Notes under the pieces: generated by a model
The model's database searches: none
Seen by the model: the letters and a program-made list of their open reading frames with translations, nothing else
Told to the model about the DNA's origin: nothing
Origin: Phenylobacterium sp. RIFCSPHIGHO2_01_FULL_69_31
Lineage (GTDB): Bacteria > Pseudomonadota > Alphaproteobacteria > Caulobacterales > Caulobacteraceae
DNA length: 64,000 nt
Assembly (NCBI RefSeq): GCF_001824475.1
Contig: NZ_MHXN01000046.1
Location: 44,947-108,946 of the forward strand
Reading direction: 5' to 3'
Program-made: the position numbers and the translations under genes
Part shown: one piece after another, positions 50,083-58,107 of the stretch
Position numbering within the stretch: the stretch's first letter is position 1
Layout: each line of letters begins with the position of its first letter

Positions 50083-51015
50083 ATGGGCGAGCCCGTGTAC
50101 GCGAAGATGGCCGTGGTCGGCTGCGGCCTGATCGGATCGTCGGTGATCCGGGCGGCGCGCGAGGCGGGCGTCGTCGGCGAGATCGCGGTCGCGGAGACCT
50201 CGGCGCCGGCGCGCGAGCGGATTGTGGCCCTGGGCCTGGCCGACGCCGTGTTCGGCGACGCGGTCGAGGCGGTGCGGGACGCCGACCTGGTGGTCTTCGC
50301 CGTGCCGGTGATGTCCATGGCCGCCGCCGCCAAGGCTGCCGCACCGGGACTGAAGGCCGGCGCCACGGTGACCGACGTGGGCTCGGTGAAGGAGCACGTG
50401 GCCGACGCCCTGACGGCGGCCCTGCCGGACAGCGTCTTCGTGGTGCCCGGCCACCCCATCGCCGGGACCGAGCAGTCGGGGCCGGACGCCGGCTTCGCCG
50501 AGCTGTTTCAGAACCGCTGGACCATCCTGACGCCCCAGGCCCGGGAGGACGAACCCTATCGGGACGCGGTGGCCAGGCTCGCCCGGTTCTGGACCGCGCT
50601 GGGGGCTCGGGTCGAGGAGATGGACCCCAAGCACCACGACCTGGTCCTGGCCATCACCAGCCACCTGCCCCACCTGATCGCCTACAACATCGTGGGCACC
50701 GCCGCCGACCTCGAGGGCGTGGCCGAGGCGGAGGTGATGAAGTATTCCGCCGGCGGCTTCCGCGACTTCACCCGGATCGCCGCCTCGGACCCCACCATGT
50801 GGCGCGACGTGTTCCTGACCAACAAGGACGCCGTGCTGGAGGTCCTGGGCCGGTTCACCGAGGACCTGCAGGCGCTCAGCCGGGCCATCCGCTGGGGCGA
50901 GGGCGACAAGCTGTTCGACCTGTTCAGCCGCACCCGGGAGATCCGCCGCGGCATCGTGGCCATGGGCCAGGAAAGCGCCGAGCCCAACTTCGGCCGCGAC
51001 CGCGGCAAGCATTGA
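50083..51015 (+). CDS. prephenate/arogenate dehydrogenase (TyrA/TyrC family)
   Basis: NAD(P)-dependent oxidative decarboxylase of 310 residues. Rossmann motif VVGCGLIGSS at 11-20, VTDVGSVKEHV near 107, HPIAGTEQSGP near 126 with catalytic His, and SHLPHLIAY near 192. It converts prephenate to hydroxyphenylpyruvate or arogenate to tyrosine; the two cannot be separated by sequence alone. Last gene of the three-gene aromatic unit. Confidence 0.92.
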   Translation: MGEPVYAKMAVVGCGLIGSSVIRAAREAGVVGEIAVAETSAPARERIVALGLADAVFGDAVEAVRDADLVVFAVPVMSMAAAAKAAAPGLKAGATVTDVGSVKEHVADALTAALPDSVFVVPGHPIAGTEQSGPDAGFAELFQNRWTILTPQAREDEPYRDAVARLARFWTALGARVEEMDPKHHDLVLAITSHLPHLIAYNIVGTAADLEGVAEAEVMKYSAGGFRDFTRIAASDPTMWRDVFLTNKDAVLEVLGRFTEDLQALSRAIRWGEGDKLFDLFSRTREIRRGIVAMGQESAEPNFGRDRGKH

Positions 51016-51092
51016 ACGGCCACAATCGCGCAATACGCGGGTAATGTCGGCGAGCTCAACTCGCCCTCCAATTTTCGGAGAGAGACGACCCG

Positions 51093-51350
51093 ATGCGCAA
51101 GCTTGTTTTCGCCGCCGCCGCTGCCGCCACGCTGGCCAGCGCAGGCGCCGCCTTCGCCCAGATGCCGGCCCCCGCCGACATCATCAAGAACTGGGACAAG
51201 AACGGCGACGGGGCCGTCGACAAGGCGGAATGGACCGCCGCCGGCCGGCCGGCCGAGCGGTTCGACGCGATCGACGCCAACAAGGACGGCAAGGTTACCG
51301 CCGCCGAGCTGGACGCCGCCATGGCGGCCATGCGGCAGCGCGGGGGCTGA
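51093..51350 (+). CDS. secreted EF-hand protein
   Basis: An 85-residue protein with a signal peptide (1-22, AAFAQ) and two canonical EF-hand loops, DKNGDGAVDKAEW and DANKDGKVTAAEL, so it should bind two calcium ions in the periplasm. It ends in QRGG. GGAGAGAGACG precedes the ATG. A terminator follows directly. It may buffer or sense calcium; the partner is unknown. Confidence 0.9.
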   Translation: MRKLVFAAAAAATLASAGAAFAQMPAPADIIKNWDKNGDGAVDKAEWTAAGRPAERFDAIDANKDGKVTAAELDAAMAAMRQRGG

Positions 51351-51359
51351 GCCCTGAGG

Positions 51360-51385
51360 AGGCCGGGTTGACCGGCCTTCTTTTT
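51360..51385 (+). terminator. terminator of the EF-hand gene
   Basis: Stem AGGCCGG / CCGGCCT (51360-51366 with 51372-51378), loop GTTGA, followed by TCTTTTT. Confidence 0.85.
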
Positions 51386-51391
51386 GGCCTG

Positions 51392-51415
51392 ATATTCACC
51401 CTTAGAGGTGAATAT
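51392..51415. promoter_or_regulatory. perfect dyad operator over the ArsR start codon
   Basis: ATATTCACC (51392-51400) and GGTGAATAT (51407-51415) form a perfect 9-bp inverted repeat with a 6-base spacer. The right arm covers the ribosome-binding region and the first two bases of the ATG at 51414. ArsR-family dimers bind dyads of this size, so self-repression is likely. Confidence 0.75.
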
Positions 51416-51719
51416 GTTGGACGAGACGCTGATCGCCATCGCCGACCCCACCCGTCGGGCCATCCTGAGCCGGCTGGCTGAGGGGGAGGCCCGGGTCACG
51501 GACGTGGCGCGGCCGTTCGCGATCTCGCTGAACTCGGTCTCGAAACACATTCGCATGCTGGAGCGGGCGAAGCTGGTCCGGCGGCGGATCGAGGGGCGGG
51601 AGCACTTCCTGGCCCTGACGCCGGCGCCCCTGGACGAGGCCGCCGACTGGATCGCGGAGCAGAAGACGCTGTGGGCCTGGCGCCTCGGCGAACTGGAGAA
51701 GGCGCTGAAAGATGGCTGA
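51414..51719 (+). CDS. ArsR/SmtB-family winged-helix regulator
   Basis: A 101-residue repressor. The winged helix spans residues 10-75 with the recognition helix in ISLNSVSKHIRMLERAKLV. There are no metal-binding cysteines, so it belongs with the metal-independent group that is often paired with SRPBCC (AHSA1) proteins. ATG 51414 follows AGAGG; a GTG at 51408 is in frame. It overlaps the next gene by eight bases. The perfect dyad over its own start points to autoregulation. Confidence 0.92.
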   Translation: MLDETLIAIADPTRRAILSRLAEGEARVTDVARPFAISLNSVSKHIRMLERAKLVRRRIEGREHFLALTPAPLDEAADWIAEQKTLWAWRLGELEKALKDG

Positions 51720-52128
51720 GCTGACCGTCACCCACCGCTACCCTTTCCCGGCCGAGAAGGTGTTCGACGCCTGGCTGGACCCGAAGGTCGCGTCGCGCTT
51801 CCTCTTCACGGCGCCGGGCGGGCAGATCGTCCGCTGCGATATCGAGGCCCGGACCGACGGCCGCTTCACCATCGTCGACCGGCGCGAGGACGGCGACATC
51901 GAGCATGTGGGCGCCTACCTGGAGATCGACCGGCCGCGCCGGCTGGTCTTCACGTTCGCCGTGCCGCAGTTCGACCCCACGGAGACAACGGTGACGGTGG
52001 AGATCGCCCCCGACGGCGACGGCTGCCGCCTGACGCTCACCCACACCGATGTGCCGCCCGAATGGGTCGAGCAGGACCGCGAGGGCTGGACGATGATCCT
52101 GAGCGCGCTGGAGGCGGCGGCGAGCTAG
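51712..52128 (+). CDS. SRPBCC/AHSA1-family protein
   Basis: A 138-residue protein with the START-like helix-grip fold of the AHSA1 family (TVTHRYPFPAEKVFDAWLDP at residues 5-24; late HTDVPPEWVEQDREGWTMIL). Such proteins bind hydrophobic ligands. Its overlap with the ArsR gene, an arrangement seen widely, suggests that the regulator senses the same ligand. It converges with the next gene on CTAG at 52125-52128. Confidence 0.9.
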   Translation: MAELTVTHRYPFPAEKVFDAWLDPKVASRFLFTAPGGQIVRCDIEARTDGRFTIVDRREDGDIEHVGAYLEIDRPRRLVFTFAVPQFDPTETTVTVEIAPDGDGCRLTLTHTDVPPEWVEQDREGWTMILSALEAAAS

Positions 52129-53057
52129 CGGGCCTTCAGCCCCTCGCCCCACCAGCCGGCCTCACCGCGGGCGCAGGCGGCGACATCGTCCATGATCTGG
52201 CCCTGGCCGACGCCCTCCAGAGCCATGTCGATCAGGGGCTTGCCGTCGATGCTGATCAACGCGGTCTTGGCCCGCCGCAGGGCGAACTGGGCCTGGCTGT
52301 CGAGGCTCTGTTCCGAGAACATGACCTCGTCGTCGTAACCCGGCTTGAACTCGAAGCTGTACTTGTCGGTCTCGAACCGCCCCTTGCGGCCACGCTTGAA
52401 GGCTTTGTCACCGAGGACGCTGAAGCCAATCTGTCCGCCGCCGGCGAGCAGGGCGAAGGTGTACTTGTCGTCCACAGCGACCAGCGCGGTGCAGATCCCG
52501 TTCTCGTTGTCCGCCATCATGCGCCAGAGCCCGTCCTTGTGCTCGGCCACCGCCGGCTCGGCCCCGGCGCCCTTGCCCCACCAGCCGCTCTCGCCCTTGG
52601 AGCAGGCGGTCACGCCGTCCAGGGCGGATTCGAAGCCGGTGCCCTCGAAGGTCATCGACGCGACCATGCGGCCGTCGGTCAGGACGCGGACCTGCCGGGC
52701 CAGGCGCAGGGCGGCCAGGGCCCGGGCGTCCAGATCGCCCTTGTAGTAGAGGGTGGTGGCGTCCTCGCCGTAGCTGGGCTCGAAGTCGACGCCATAGGCC
52801 TCGGTCTCGATCCGCCCCGTCTTGCCGCGCGGAAGGGCCGTGCGGCTGAAGAGGCCGAAGGTGACGTTCCCGTCCACCGCGCGCAGCAGGAAGACCGAGC
52901 CGCCCTGGAGCGTCATGCTGGCGGCGCAGGCGCCGCGATCGACGTCGATACCCCAGTAGCCCTCCTTGTTCAGCACCGCGTCCTCCGGCGCGGCATGAGC
53001 GGGGCCGCCGGCGACCAGAACGGCCGCGGCCAGGGCGATGAGCCGACGCAATTTCAC
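52125..53057 (-). CDS. exported protein with duplicated WWG-ended domain
   Basis: A 310-residue protein with signal peptide 1-22 (AHAAPED) and two repeats of about 135 residues. Each begins at a (N/H)K(E/D)G(Y/L)W motif (near 30 and 168), contains an RG(K/R)xGR(I/F)ET turn, and ends GE(S/A)GWWG(K/E)G. No family recognised. GTG 53057 is chosen over ATG 53099 because it begins the signal peptide and follows GGAGGAAGG. Probably periplasmic. Confidence 0.8.
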   Translation of the reverse strand: MKLRRLIALAAAVLVAGGPAHAAPEDAVLNKEGYWGIDVDRGACAASMTLQGGSVFLLRAVDGNVTFGLFSRTALPRGKTGRIETEAYGVDFEPSYGEDATTLYYKGDLDARALAALRLARQVRVLTDGRMVASMTFEGTGFESALDGVTACSKGESGWWGKGAGAEPAVAEHKDGLWRMMADNENGICTALVAVDDKYTFALLAGGGQIGFSVLGDKAFKRGRKGRFETDKYSFEFKPGYDDEVMFSEQSLDSQAQFALRRAKTALISIDGKPLIDMALEGVGQGQIMDDVAACARGEAGWWGEGLKAR

Positions 53058-53113
53058 GATCAATCCTTCCTCCGACGGAGCGCGGAGGATGAAATGCAAC
53101 CGTGAATGTTCCC

Positions 53114-55918
53114 CTACTCGGGCTTCGCCTTGAGGAAGCTCTCCACCTGTTCGATAGCCTCCACGAGCGACACCCGTTGCAGTTCCACGCCGGGCGGCAG
53201 CCCCGAGAAGAGGCGGGTCGGGGCGGCGGCGTCGAGCATGACGAAGACGCCGCGGTCGTCGGCCCGGCGGATCAGGCGGCCGAAGGCCTGGGCGATGCGG
53301 CCCCGGGCGATGGCGTCGTCGTAGGTCTTGTTGCCGAAACGGGCTCTACGGGCCTTGTGCAGGATGTCCGGGCGCGGCCAGGGGATGCGGTCGAAGACCA
53401 AGAGGCGCAGGGACCGGCCGGGCACGTCCACCCCGTCGCGCACCGCATCGGTGCCGAGGAGACAGGCGTCCTGCTCGGCGCGGAAGATGTCGACCAGGGC
53501 GCCGACCTCCAGCGGGTCCACGTGCTGGGCGTAGAGGGCCAGGCCCTTGTCGGCCAGGGGCGCGGCGATCCGCTCGTGCACCGCCTTCAGCCGCCGGATG
53601 GCCGTGAAGAGGCCCAGGCCCCCGCCCCCGGCGGCCAGGAACAGCTCGCGCATGGCGGCGGCCACCTGGCGGGCGTCGTCCTTGCTGACGTCGGTGACCA
53701 CAAGGGCCCGGGCGTTGGCGGCATAGTCGAAGGGCGAGCTGAGCTTCAGCGTCTTGGGCCGGTCGGGCAGGCGCGCGGCGCCCGTGCGCATCTCGGCCAG
53801 GGCGAAGGGATCGTCCAGGGTCGGGTCGGCCAGGGTGGCGGAGGTGACCAGCACCCCGTGGGCCGGGGCGATGACCGCGTTGGTCAGGGGCTCGGTCGGG
53901 TCCACCCAGTGGCGGCGGCAGGCGGCGTCGACCACGCGGCCATAGAGGAACGTGCCGTCGAACCAGTCCACGAAGTCGGGGTCGTCCTCGGCGTCCTCGT
54001 CGATGGCGCGCAGCATGGAGCGCCAGGCCGGCAGGGTCATGCGCGCGCGGCGATCCAGCCCCCTCAAAGCCCCTTCCATACGCGCCCGCTCGGAGCCGGA
54101 CAGGGTCTCGGCCTCCTGGTCCATGACGTCCTCCAGGGCCCGGGCCAGGGCCAGGAGCGGCGCCTCCAGGCGAGAGAGGGCCACGGCGGCGTCCCGGGCG
54201 GTGGCGCGGACGAGGTCCAGGGCCGGGCGGGCGGCGCATTCCATGCCCACCTCCGACGGCTGGGACCGGGCGCGCAGCTGCTCCAGCACCGCGACGATGA
54301 AGTGCTCGATCGGGCCGATCGGATTGACCTCGCCATTGGGGCTGGCGATGCGGCCGCTCCAGCCCTCGCCCGGCAGGGCGGACGCGCCGCGGATCGCCTC
54401 GTCCAGGGCGGCCCGCGCCTCCTCCCGATCGCCCAGCATGTCGAGCAGCCGGGCTTCCAGGCCGCGACCACGTCTTCCACGACCTTCCGGGCCGCGGATC
54501 CAGCGGCGCAGCTCGGCCGCCTCGGCGCCGGACAGGGCCGCGGAGAAGGCGCTGTCGGCGGCGTCGAACAGGTGGTGGCCCTCGTCGAAGACGATGCGGC
54601 GAAGCTGGGTGGTCTCGGTGTCGCCCTTGCTGCCGCGTGCGGCCCGGGCGCCGTCGAAGGCCGCCTGGGTCATGACCAGGGCGTGATTGGCGATGACGAT
54701 GTCGGCCCGCCGCGAACCGCGGATCGCCTTCTCCACGAAGCAGGCGCGGTAGTGCTGGCAGCCGGCGTGGACGCATTCGCCGCGCCGGTCGACGAGGTTG
54801 GCGGCGCTGGCCTGGGCCGCGGGCGGCACGGCGAACAGGCCGGGCAGCCAGGCGGGGAAGTCGCCGCCGGTCATGTCGCCGTCACGGGTGGCCCGCGCCC
54901 AGCGGGCGGTCAGGGCCATGCCGACCAGGTCCGACCCGCCGAGCTGGGCGGCGTTGGCCTGTTCCTGGAAGTTCAGCAGGCAGAGGTAGTTCTCGCGCCC
55001 CTTGCGCACCACGGCCTTCTTCTGGCGCACCTTCTCGTCCGGCCAGATGGCCCGGCTCTCGCGCTCGATCTGGCGCTGGAGGGCGCGGGTGTAGGTGGAG
55101 ACCCACACGGCGGGGCCGTTGGCCTCGGCCCACAGGGAGGCCGGCGCCAGGTAGCCCAGGGTCTTGCCGACCCCGGTGCCCGCCTCGGCCAGCATCATGT
55201 TGGGCTCGCCCTCGCGGTCGCGCGGCTGGAAGGCGTGGGCGGCCTCGGCGGCGTAGTCGGCCTGGGCGGGGCGCGCCTCGTCGAGGCCGGCGCTCTGCAG
55301 CAGGGACCGCAGCCGCGCGGCGGCGTCGGCGGCGAGGATGGGCTTGGACCCCGGCTCGCCGGGCGGAGCCTCGGCCTCCCACTCGGGGATGCGCATCCAG
55401 ACGTCGAGGCCGGACGAGCGGAACTGGTTGCCGGCCGGCGCCGAGCGCAGGGCGCCCAGCACCGCCGAGCCCCAGGGCCAGCCGGCCCGCGCCAGGGTCT
55501 CGGCCACCGCCAGCGCCTCCTCGCGGGAGGGCTGGGGCGCGGCGGCGAGGTCGGCGAGCAGGGCGTGGACCGCCTGTTGCAGGCTGGCCGCCTGTTGCTC
55601 CGGCCCCTTGGGCTCCGGCAGGCCCAGGGCCTGGGCGAGGCCCGCCGCGGAGGGGGCGGTGAACTGGGCCGGGCGGACGAAGGCGAAGAGCTCGAGGGCG
55701 TCGAAGATGCGCGGGCTGCGCGGCGGGGCGTGCAGGCCCAGGCGCCGGGCGGTCATGGCCGCGTGGGCGAGGAGCACCGGGGCGGATTCGAAGAGGTCGC
55801 GGGCGTCGGGGGGTCTTAGGGGTTGGGCGTCCCCGGCGGGCGTGCAGACGGCGCAGCGAGGCCCGGGGAGGACGACGAGGGCCGGGGCGAGCTGCAGCTG
55901 AGTCGGGAGGGCGGACAC
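53114..55918 (-). CDS. DinG-like ATP-dependent DNA helicase
   Basis: A 934-residue superfamily 2 helicase of the XPD/DinG group. Walker A is AEAGTGVGKTLGYLAPA near 245. A cysteine cluster (YLC, ECVHAGC, YRACF) near 320-400 could hold the 4Fe-4S centre of this group. Other motifs are IANHALV, the DEGH box (RIVFDEGHHLF) near 440, VTSATLADP near 690 and QAFGRLIRRADDRG near 890. An N-terminal ~200-residue extension is typical of alphaproteobacterial members. GTG 55918 is preferred; codons upstream look non-coding. It likely resolves R-loops or damaged forks. Confidence 0.9.
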   Translation of the reverse strand: MSALPTQLQLAPALVVLPGPRCAVCTPAGDAQPLRPPDARDLFESAPVLLAHAAMTARRLGLHAPPRSPRIFDALELFAFVRPAQFTAPSAAGLAQALGLPEPKGPEQQAASLQQAVHALLADLAAAPQPSREEALAVAETLARAGWPWGSAVLGALRSAPAGNQFRSSGLDVWMRIPEWEAEAPPGEPGSKPILAADAAARLRSLLQSAGLDEARPAQADYAAEAAHAFQPRDREGEPNMMLAEAGTGVGKTLGYLAPASLWAEANGPAVWVSTYTRALQRQIERESRAIWPDEKVRQKKAVVRKGRENYLCLLNFQEQANAAQLGGSDLVGMALTARWARATRDGDMTGGDFPAWLPGLFAVPPAAQASAANLVDRRGECVHAGCQHYRACFVEKAIRGSRRADIVIANHALVMTQAAFDGARAARGSKGDTETTQLRRIVFDEGHHLFDAADSAFSAALSGAEAAELRRWIRGPEGRGRRGRGLEARLLDMLGDREEARAALDEAIRGASALPGEGWSGRIASPNGEVNPIGPIEHFIVAVLEQLRARSQPSEVGMECAARPALDLVRATARDAAVALSRLEAPLLALARALEDVMDQEAETLSGSERARMEGALRGLDRRARMTLPAWRSMLRAIDEDAEDDPDFVDWFDGTFLYGRVVDAACRRHWVDPTEPLTNAVIAPAHGVLVTSATLADPTLDDPFALAEMRTGAARLPDRPKTLKLSSPFDYAANARALVVTDVSKDDARQVAAAMRELFLAAGGGGLGLFTAIRRLKAVHERIAAPLADKGLALYAQHVDPLEVGALVDIFRAEQDACLLGTDAVRDGVDVPGRSLRLLVFDRIPWPRPDILHKARRARFGNKTYDDAIARGRIAQAFGRLIRRADDRGVFVMLDAAAPTRLFSGLPPGVELQRVSLVEAIEQVESFLKAKPE

Positions 55919-56300
55919 CGTGCGGAGGTTAGGCCGGGCGGGGGATGAACGGAAGGGGAACTGCGGGTGGTGGATGAAGAACAGCCCCCAACGCAACGCT
56001 TCTCTCGGGCCTTATTGACGGAGGAGCGAGCGGCTGAACTGGCGGCGCTCTCAGCGCCCCCGACGCGCCGAAGACTAAGTGGAAGTGCGCTCCCCGCGTC
56101 GGAGCTGTGCCTGGTCGGCGGAGACCGACGGCCCATGAGGGCCGACCGGAGTGACGGAGGCTGCATTATTCCTGAGTCTGAAACGGGCGTAGGAGGCCAG
56201 GTCACTAGGCGGGGACACCCAGCAGCGCAGGCGCTTAACGCTTCGGTAACCGCGTTTGGCGGACATCTCCGCTTCCAGTAGAGCGGGCGGGGGATGGGTC
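55919..56300. other. intergenic region with nested hairpins, no gene seen
   Basis: About 380 bases with no convincing ORF. Visible structure is GGCGCT / AGCGCC (56044-56058) and GGTCGGC (56113-56119) with GCCGACC (56141-56147), the latter flanked by CTCCGTCACTCC on the minus strand. This recalls the REP-like intergenic repeats common in Caulobacterales. The region must also carry the helicase promoter (minus) and the PEP-CTERM gene promoter (plus). A structured RNA cannot be excluded. Confidence 0.45.
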
Positions 56301-56837
56301 ATGATCGTCAGGTATGCGGCAGGGATGCTGGCGGCGGCGGGCATCGCCTTGTCGGCGACCTCGGCCGATGCGGCCCTGGTGTTCGTCGGCAGCTGGGAGG
56401 TCGACGACGGCCCCGCGTGGCTCGATGCCGAAGAACATGGCCCCCTCGCCTACACCGCCCAGGAAGCCGCCGCCCTGCTCTATGGCGGGACAGCCGCGGA
56501 CTACGTCATCTCCACGGCCGGCGACAACGCGAGCGAGATCGACGGCCAGGCCTGGTACTCGGTGCTCGGCATCGGGGTCGGGATCTTCGCCCAGGACTAC
56601 AGCGCCAAGCACCTCGGGCTCTATTACGGTCCCTCCAGCGCCCATGGCGGCGGCGTCTTCGGGCCCGTCTCGGCCTATGTGAACGACTGGGCCGTCGGCT
56701 CCCGGTACACGAACTATGCCTTCCGCGAGTCGGACGTGACCTCCGGCACGCCGGAGCCCGGGACCTGGGCCCTGCTGATCCTGGGATTCGGCCTCGCGGG
56801 CGCGGGCCTGCGCCAGCGCCGCGCCGCCGCGGTCTGA
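56301..56837 (+). CDS. PEPxxWA-CTERM exported protein, 178 residues
   Basis: Signal peptide 1-25 (GIALSATSADAAL), a Gly/Tyr/Ser-rich mature part (YYGPSSAHGGGVFG), and the C-terminal tag TPEPGTWALLILGFGLAGAG followed by RQRR. It is an exosortase-type substrate. It matches the DUF-style proteins often found near cell-surface genes; no exosortase is visible. ATG 56301 begins the signal peptide, with GGGGGATGG upstream. Function unknown. Confidence 0.83.
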   Translation: MIVRYAAGMLAAAGIALSATSADAALVFVGSWEVDDGPAWLDAEEHGPLAYTAQEAAALLYGGTAADYVISTAGDNASEIDGQAWYSVLGIGVGIFAQDYSAKHLGLYYGPSSAHGGGVFGPVSAYVNDWAVGSRYTNYAFRESDVTSGTPEPGTWALLILGFGLAGAGLRQRRAAAV

Positions 56838-56859
56838 CCGCCAGCCCGACGCGGGGCCG

Positions 56860-57420
56860 CTAGGCCTCCAGCTCGATGTCCCAGTAGAGGTAGTCCAGCC
56901 AGCTTTCGTGCAGGTGGTGCGGCGGGAAGCGCCGGCCGCGCTCCTGCAGCTCGAAGGCCGAGGGGCGGCGGGGCTTCAGGCGCGGATGCATGTGCGCCTC
57001 GTGCGGCGTGCGCCCGCCCTTCATCAAATTGCAGCGCGCGCAGGCGGTGACGATGTTCTCCCACGTGGTGCGCCCGCCGCGCGAGCGCGGGATCACGTGG
57101 TCGAAGGTCAGGTCCTCGCCCCGGGTGCAGTATTGGCAGGTGAAGCTGTCGCGCAGGAACAGGTTGAAGCGGGTGAAGGCCGGGGGCCGGTCCTGGGCCA
57201 CGTAGCTCTTGAGCGAGACCACGCTGGGCAGCTTCATCGCGAAGGAGGGGGAGTGGACTTCCTGGTCGTAGGTGGAGACCACGTCCACGCGGTCGAGGAA
57301 GACCGCCTTGATCACTTCCTGCCACGGCCAGAGCGACAGGGGATAGTAGGAGAGTGGCCGGAAGTCTGCGTTCAGGACGAGACACGGCCATCCGGAAGGC
57401 GCGGCCTTAAGCACCTGCAT
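56860..57420 (-). CDS. HNH endonuclease family protein
   Basis: A 186-residue protein of the widespread small HNH group. CQYC near residue 95 and CARC near 127 provide zinc ligands, and the core reads LTFDHVIPRSRGGRTTWENI. The N-terminal part (LVLNADFRPLSYYPLSLWPW) is the usual lead of this family. It probably nicks or cleaves DNA; its cell role is not established and homologues are chromosomal housekeeping-like genes. Promoter on the minus strand above 57420. Confidence 0.92.
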   Translation of the reverse strand: MQVLKAAPSGWPCLVLNADFRPLSYYPLSLWPWQEVIKAVFLDRVDVVSTYDQEVHSPSFAMKLPSVVSLKSYVAQDRPPAFTRFNLFLRDSFTCQYCTRGEDLTFDHVIPRSRGGRTTWENIVTACARCNLMKGGRTPHEAHMHPRLKPRRPSAFELQERGRRFPPHHLHESWLDYLYWDIELEA

Positions 57421-57570
57421 GGCAGGGCCTCCGGGGATGCCTGATGGCGTCTATGACGGTCGACGTGGGACTGAAGACACACCCCCAACTGCGGAAATCG
57501 ACGTTGCAGGGGAAAAATATAGGCCCGATTCGGAGACAACTCTACGACGGGAAGCGTGGCGCGGCGGTCT

Positions 57571-57599
57571 GCCTCGCCCGGGTGTTCCGCGGGCGAGGC
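57571..57599 (-). terminator. hairpin after microprotein 1
   Basis: Stem GCCTCGCCCG / CGGGCGAGGC (57571-57580 with 57590-57599), 20 bases past the microprotein 1 stop. There is no T-tract, so it may protect the RNA end or terminate with Rho. Confidence 0.45.
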
Positions 57600-57618
57600 T
57601 TCAGGCGCCTTGCATGGA

Positions 57619-57720
57619 TCAGGCGCCCAGGACAGCGGTTGCGCCGGCGACGGTCAGGGTAAGGCCCACCACCGCGAAGGACACGACCACATCGAGCATC
57701 CGGTTCATCAGGATCGACAT
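57619..57720 (-). CDS. membrane microprotein 1 (33 residues)
   Basis: A 33-residue frame starting MSILMNRMLDVV, with one hydrophobic helix (about residues 10-31) and the end TAVLGA. GGAG lies seven bases before the ATG. It is the most divergent of three tandem units with the same layout: operator-like dyad, leader hairpin, small membrane ORF, downstream hairpin. The shared C-terminal TA-LGA and position support homology with microproteins 2 and 3, though pairwise identity is low. Inner-membrane location is inferred; function unknown. Confidence 0.66.
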   Translation of the reverse strand: MSILMNRMLDVVVSFAVVGLTLTVAGATAVLGA

Positions 57721-57748
57721 TTCAGATCTCCATTCTCTTTGTGCTTCA

Positions 57749-57766
57749 GGCCCGGCTACCCGGGCC
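57749..57766 (-). promoter_or_regulatory. leader hairpin of microprotein 1
   Basis: GGCCCGG / CCGGGCC with a four-base loop, between operator A and the ribosome-binding site. Confidence 0.5.
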
Positions 57767-57795
57767 CGGTCCGATCTGGACGGTGATTAGATAGC

Positions 57796-57820
57796 ACGAT
57801 CTAAACGCTGCCTAGATCGT
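57796..57820. promoter_or_regulatory. operator-like dyad A (microprotein 1)
   Basis: ACGATCTA-N9-TAGATCGT, a perfect 8-bp inverted repeat. It lies 78 bases upstream of the microprotein 1 start and directly next to a GCTATCT element on the minus strand that could be its -10 box. Confidence 0.75.
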
Positions 57821-57871
57821 TTATTTTGCCGATCAGGAATGCGATTTCGCATAGCTGGTCGGCAGGCGTGA

Positions 57872-57899
57872 CAAACGAAAAGGGGCCCTCGCGGGCCTC
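57872..57899 (-). terminator. terminator of microprotein 2
   Basis: Seven-bp GC stem (57882-57888 with 57893-57899, one wobble), loop TCGC, followed on the minus strand by CTTTTCGTTTG. It lies 27 bases past the stop. Confidence 0.7.
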
Positions 57900-57925
57900 T
57901 CCTCGGTCCTGCCGTGGCGGGGACG

Positions 57926-58030
57926 TCAGATCCCGAGGCCCGCCGTCGAGAGGCCCGCGAAGAGGCCGAGGGCCAGCAGGAAGACCGGGGCGATCCGGTG
58001 GAAACCGCGTTCGAAGCGCGAGAGAGTCAT
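57926..58030 (-). CDS. membrane microprotein 2 (34 residues)
   Basis: A 34-residue frame beginning MTLSRFERGFHRIAP, with a single membrane helix (about 14-33) and the end TAGLGI. It shares 20 of 34 positions with microprotein 3, including FER at 6-8, F10, R12, P15, FLL at 17-19, LGL at 21-23 and TAGLG at 29-33. The segment AAGGTGTGTGTC before the ATG is identical in the two. A basic amphipathic N-terminus followed by one helix suggests an N-in inner-membrane peptide. Function unknown. Confidence 0.78.
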   Translation of the reverse strand: MTLSRFERGFHRIAPVFLLALGLFAGLSTAGLGI

Positions 58031-58062
58031 GACACACACCTTGAGTTTTTCAGTTCCAGGGA

Positions 58063-58080
58063 GCCCCGGGGGAGCGGGGC
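58063..58080 (-). promoter_or_regulatory. leader hairpin of microprotein 2
   Basis: GCCCCG / CGGGGC with an RNA loop CUCCCC, between operator B and the start. The loop is the same as in microprotein 3. Confidence 0.5.
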
Positions 58081-58107
58081 CGTCCGTTTGGACGACGATG
58101 AATTAGC

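Noticed and set aside
55967..56281. 104-codon plus-strand frame before the PEP-CTERM gene
   Set aside because: No site, no recognisable pattern and internal palindromes; it looks like repeat-derived intergenic DNA.
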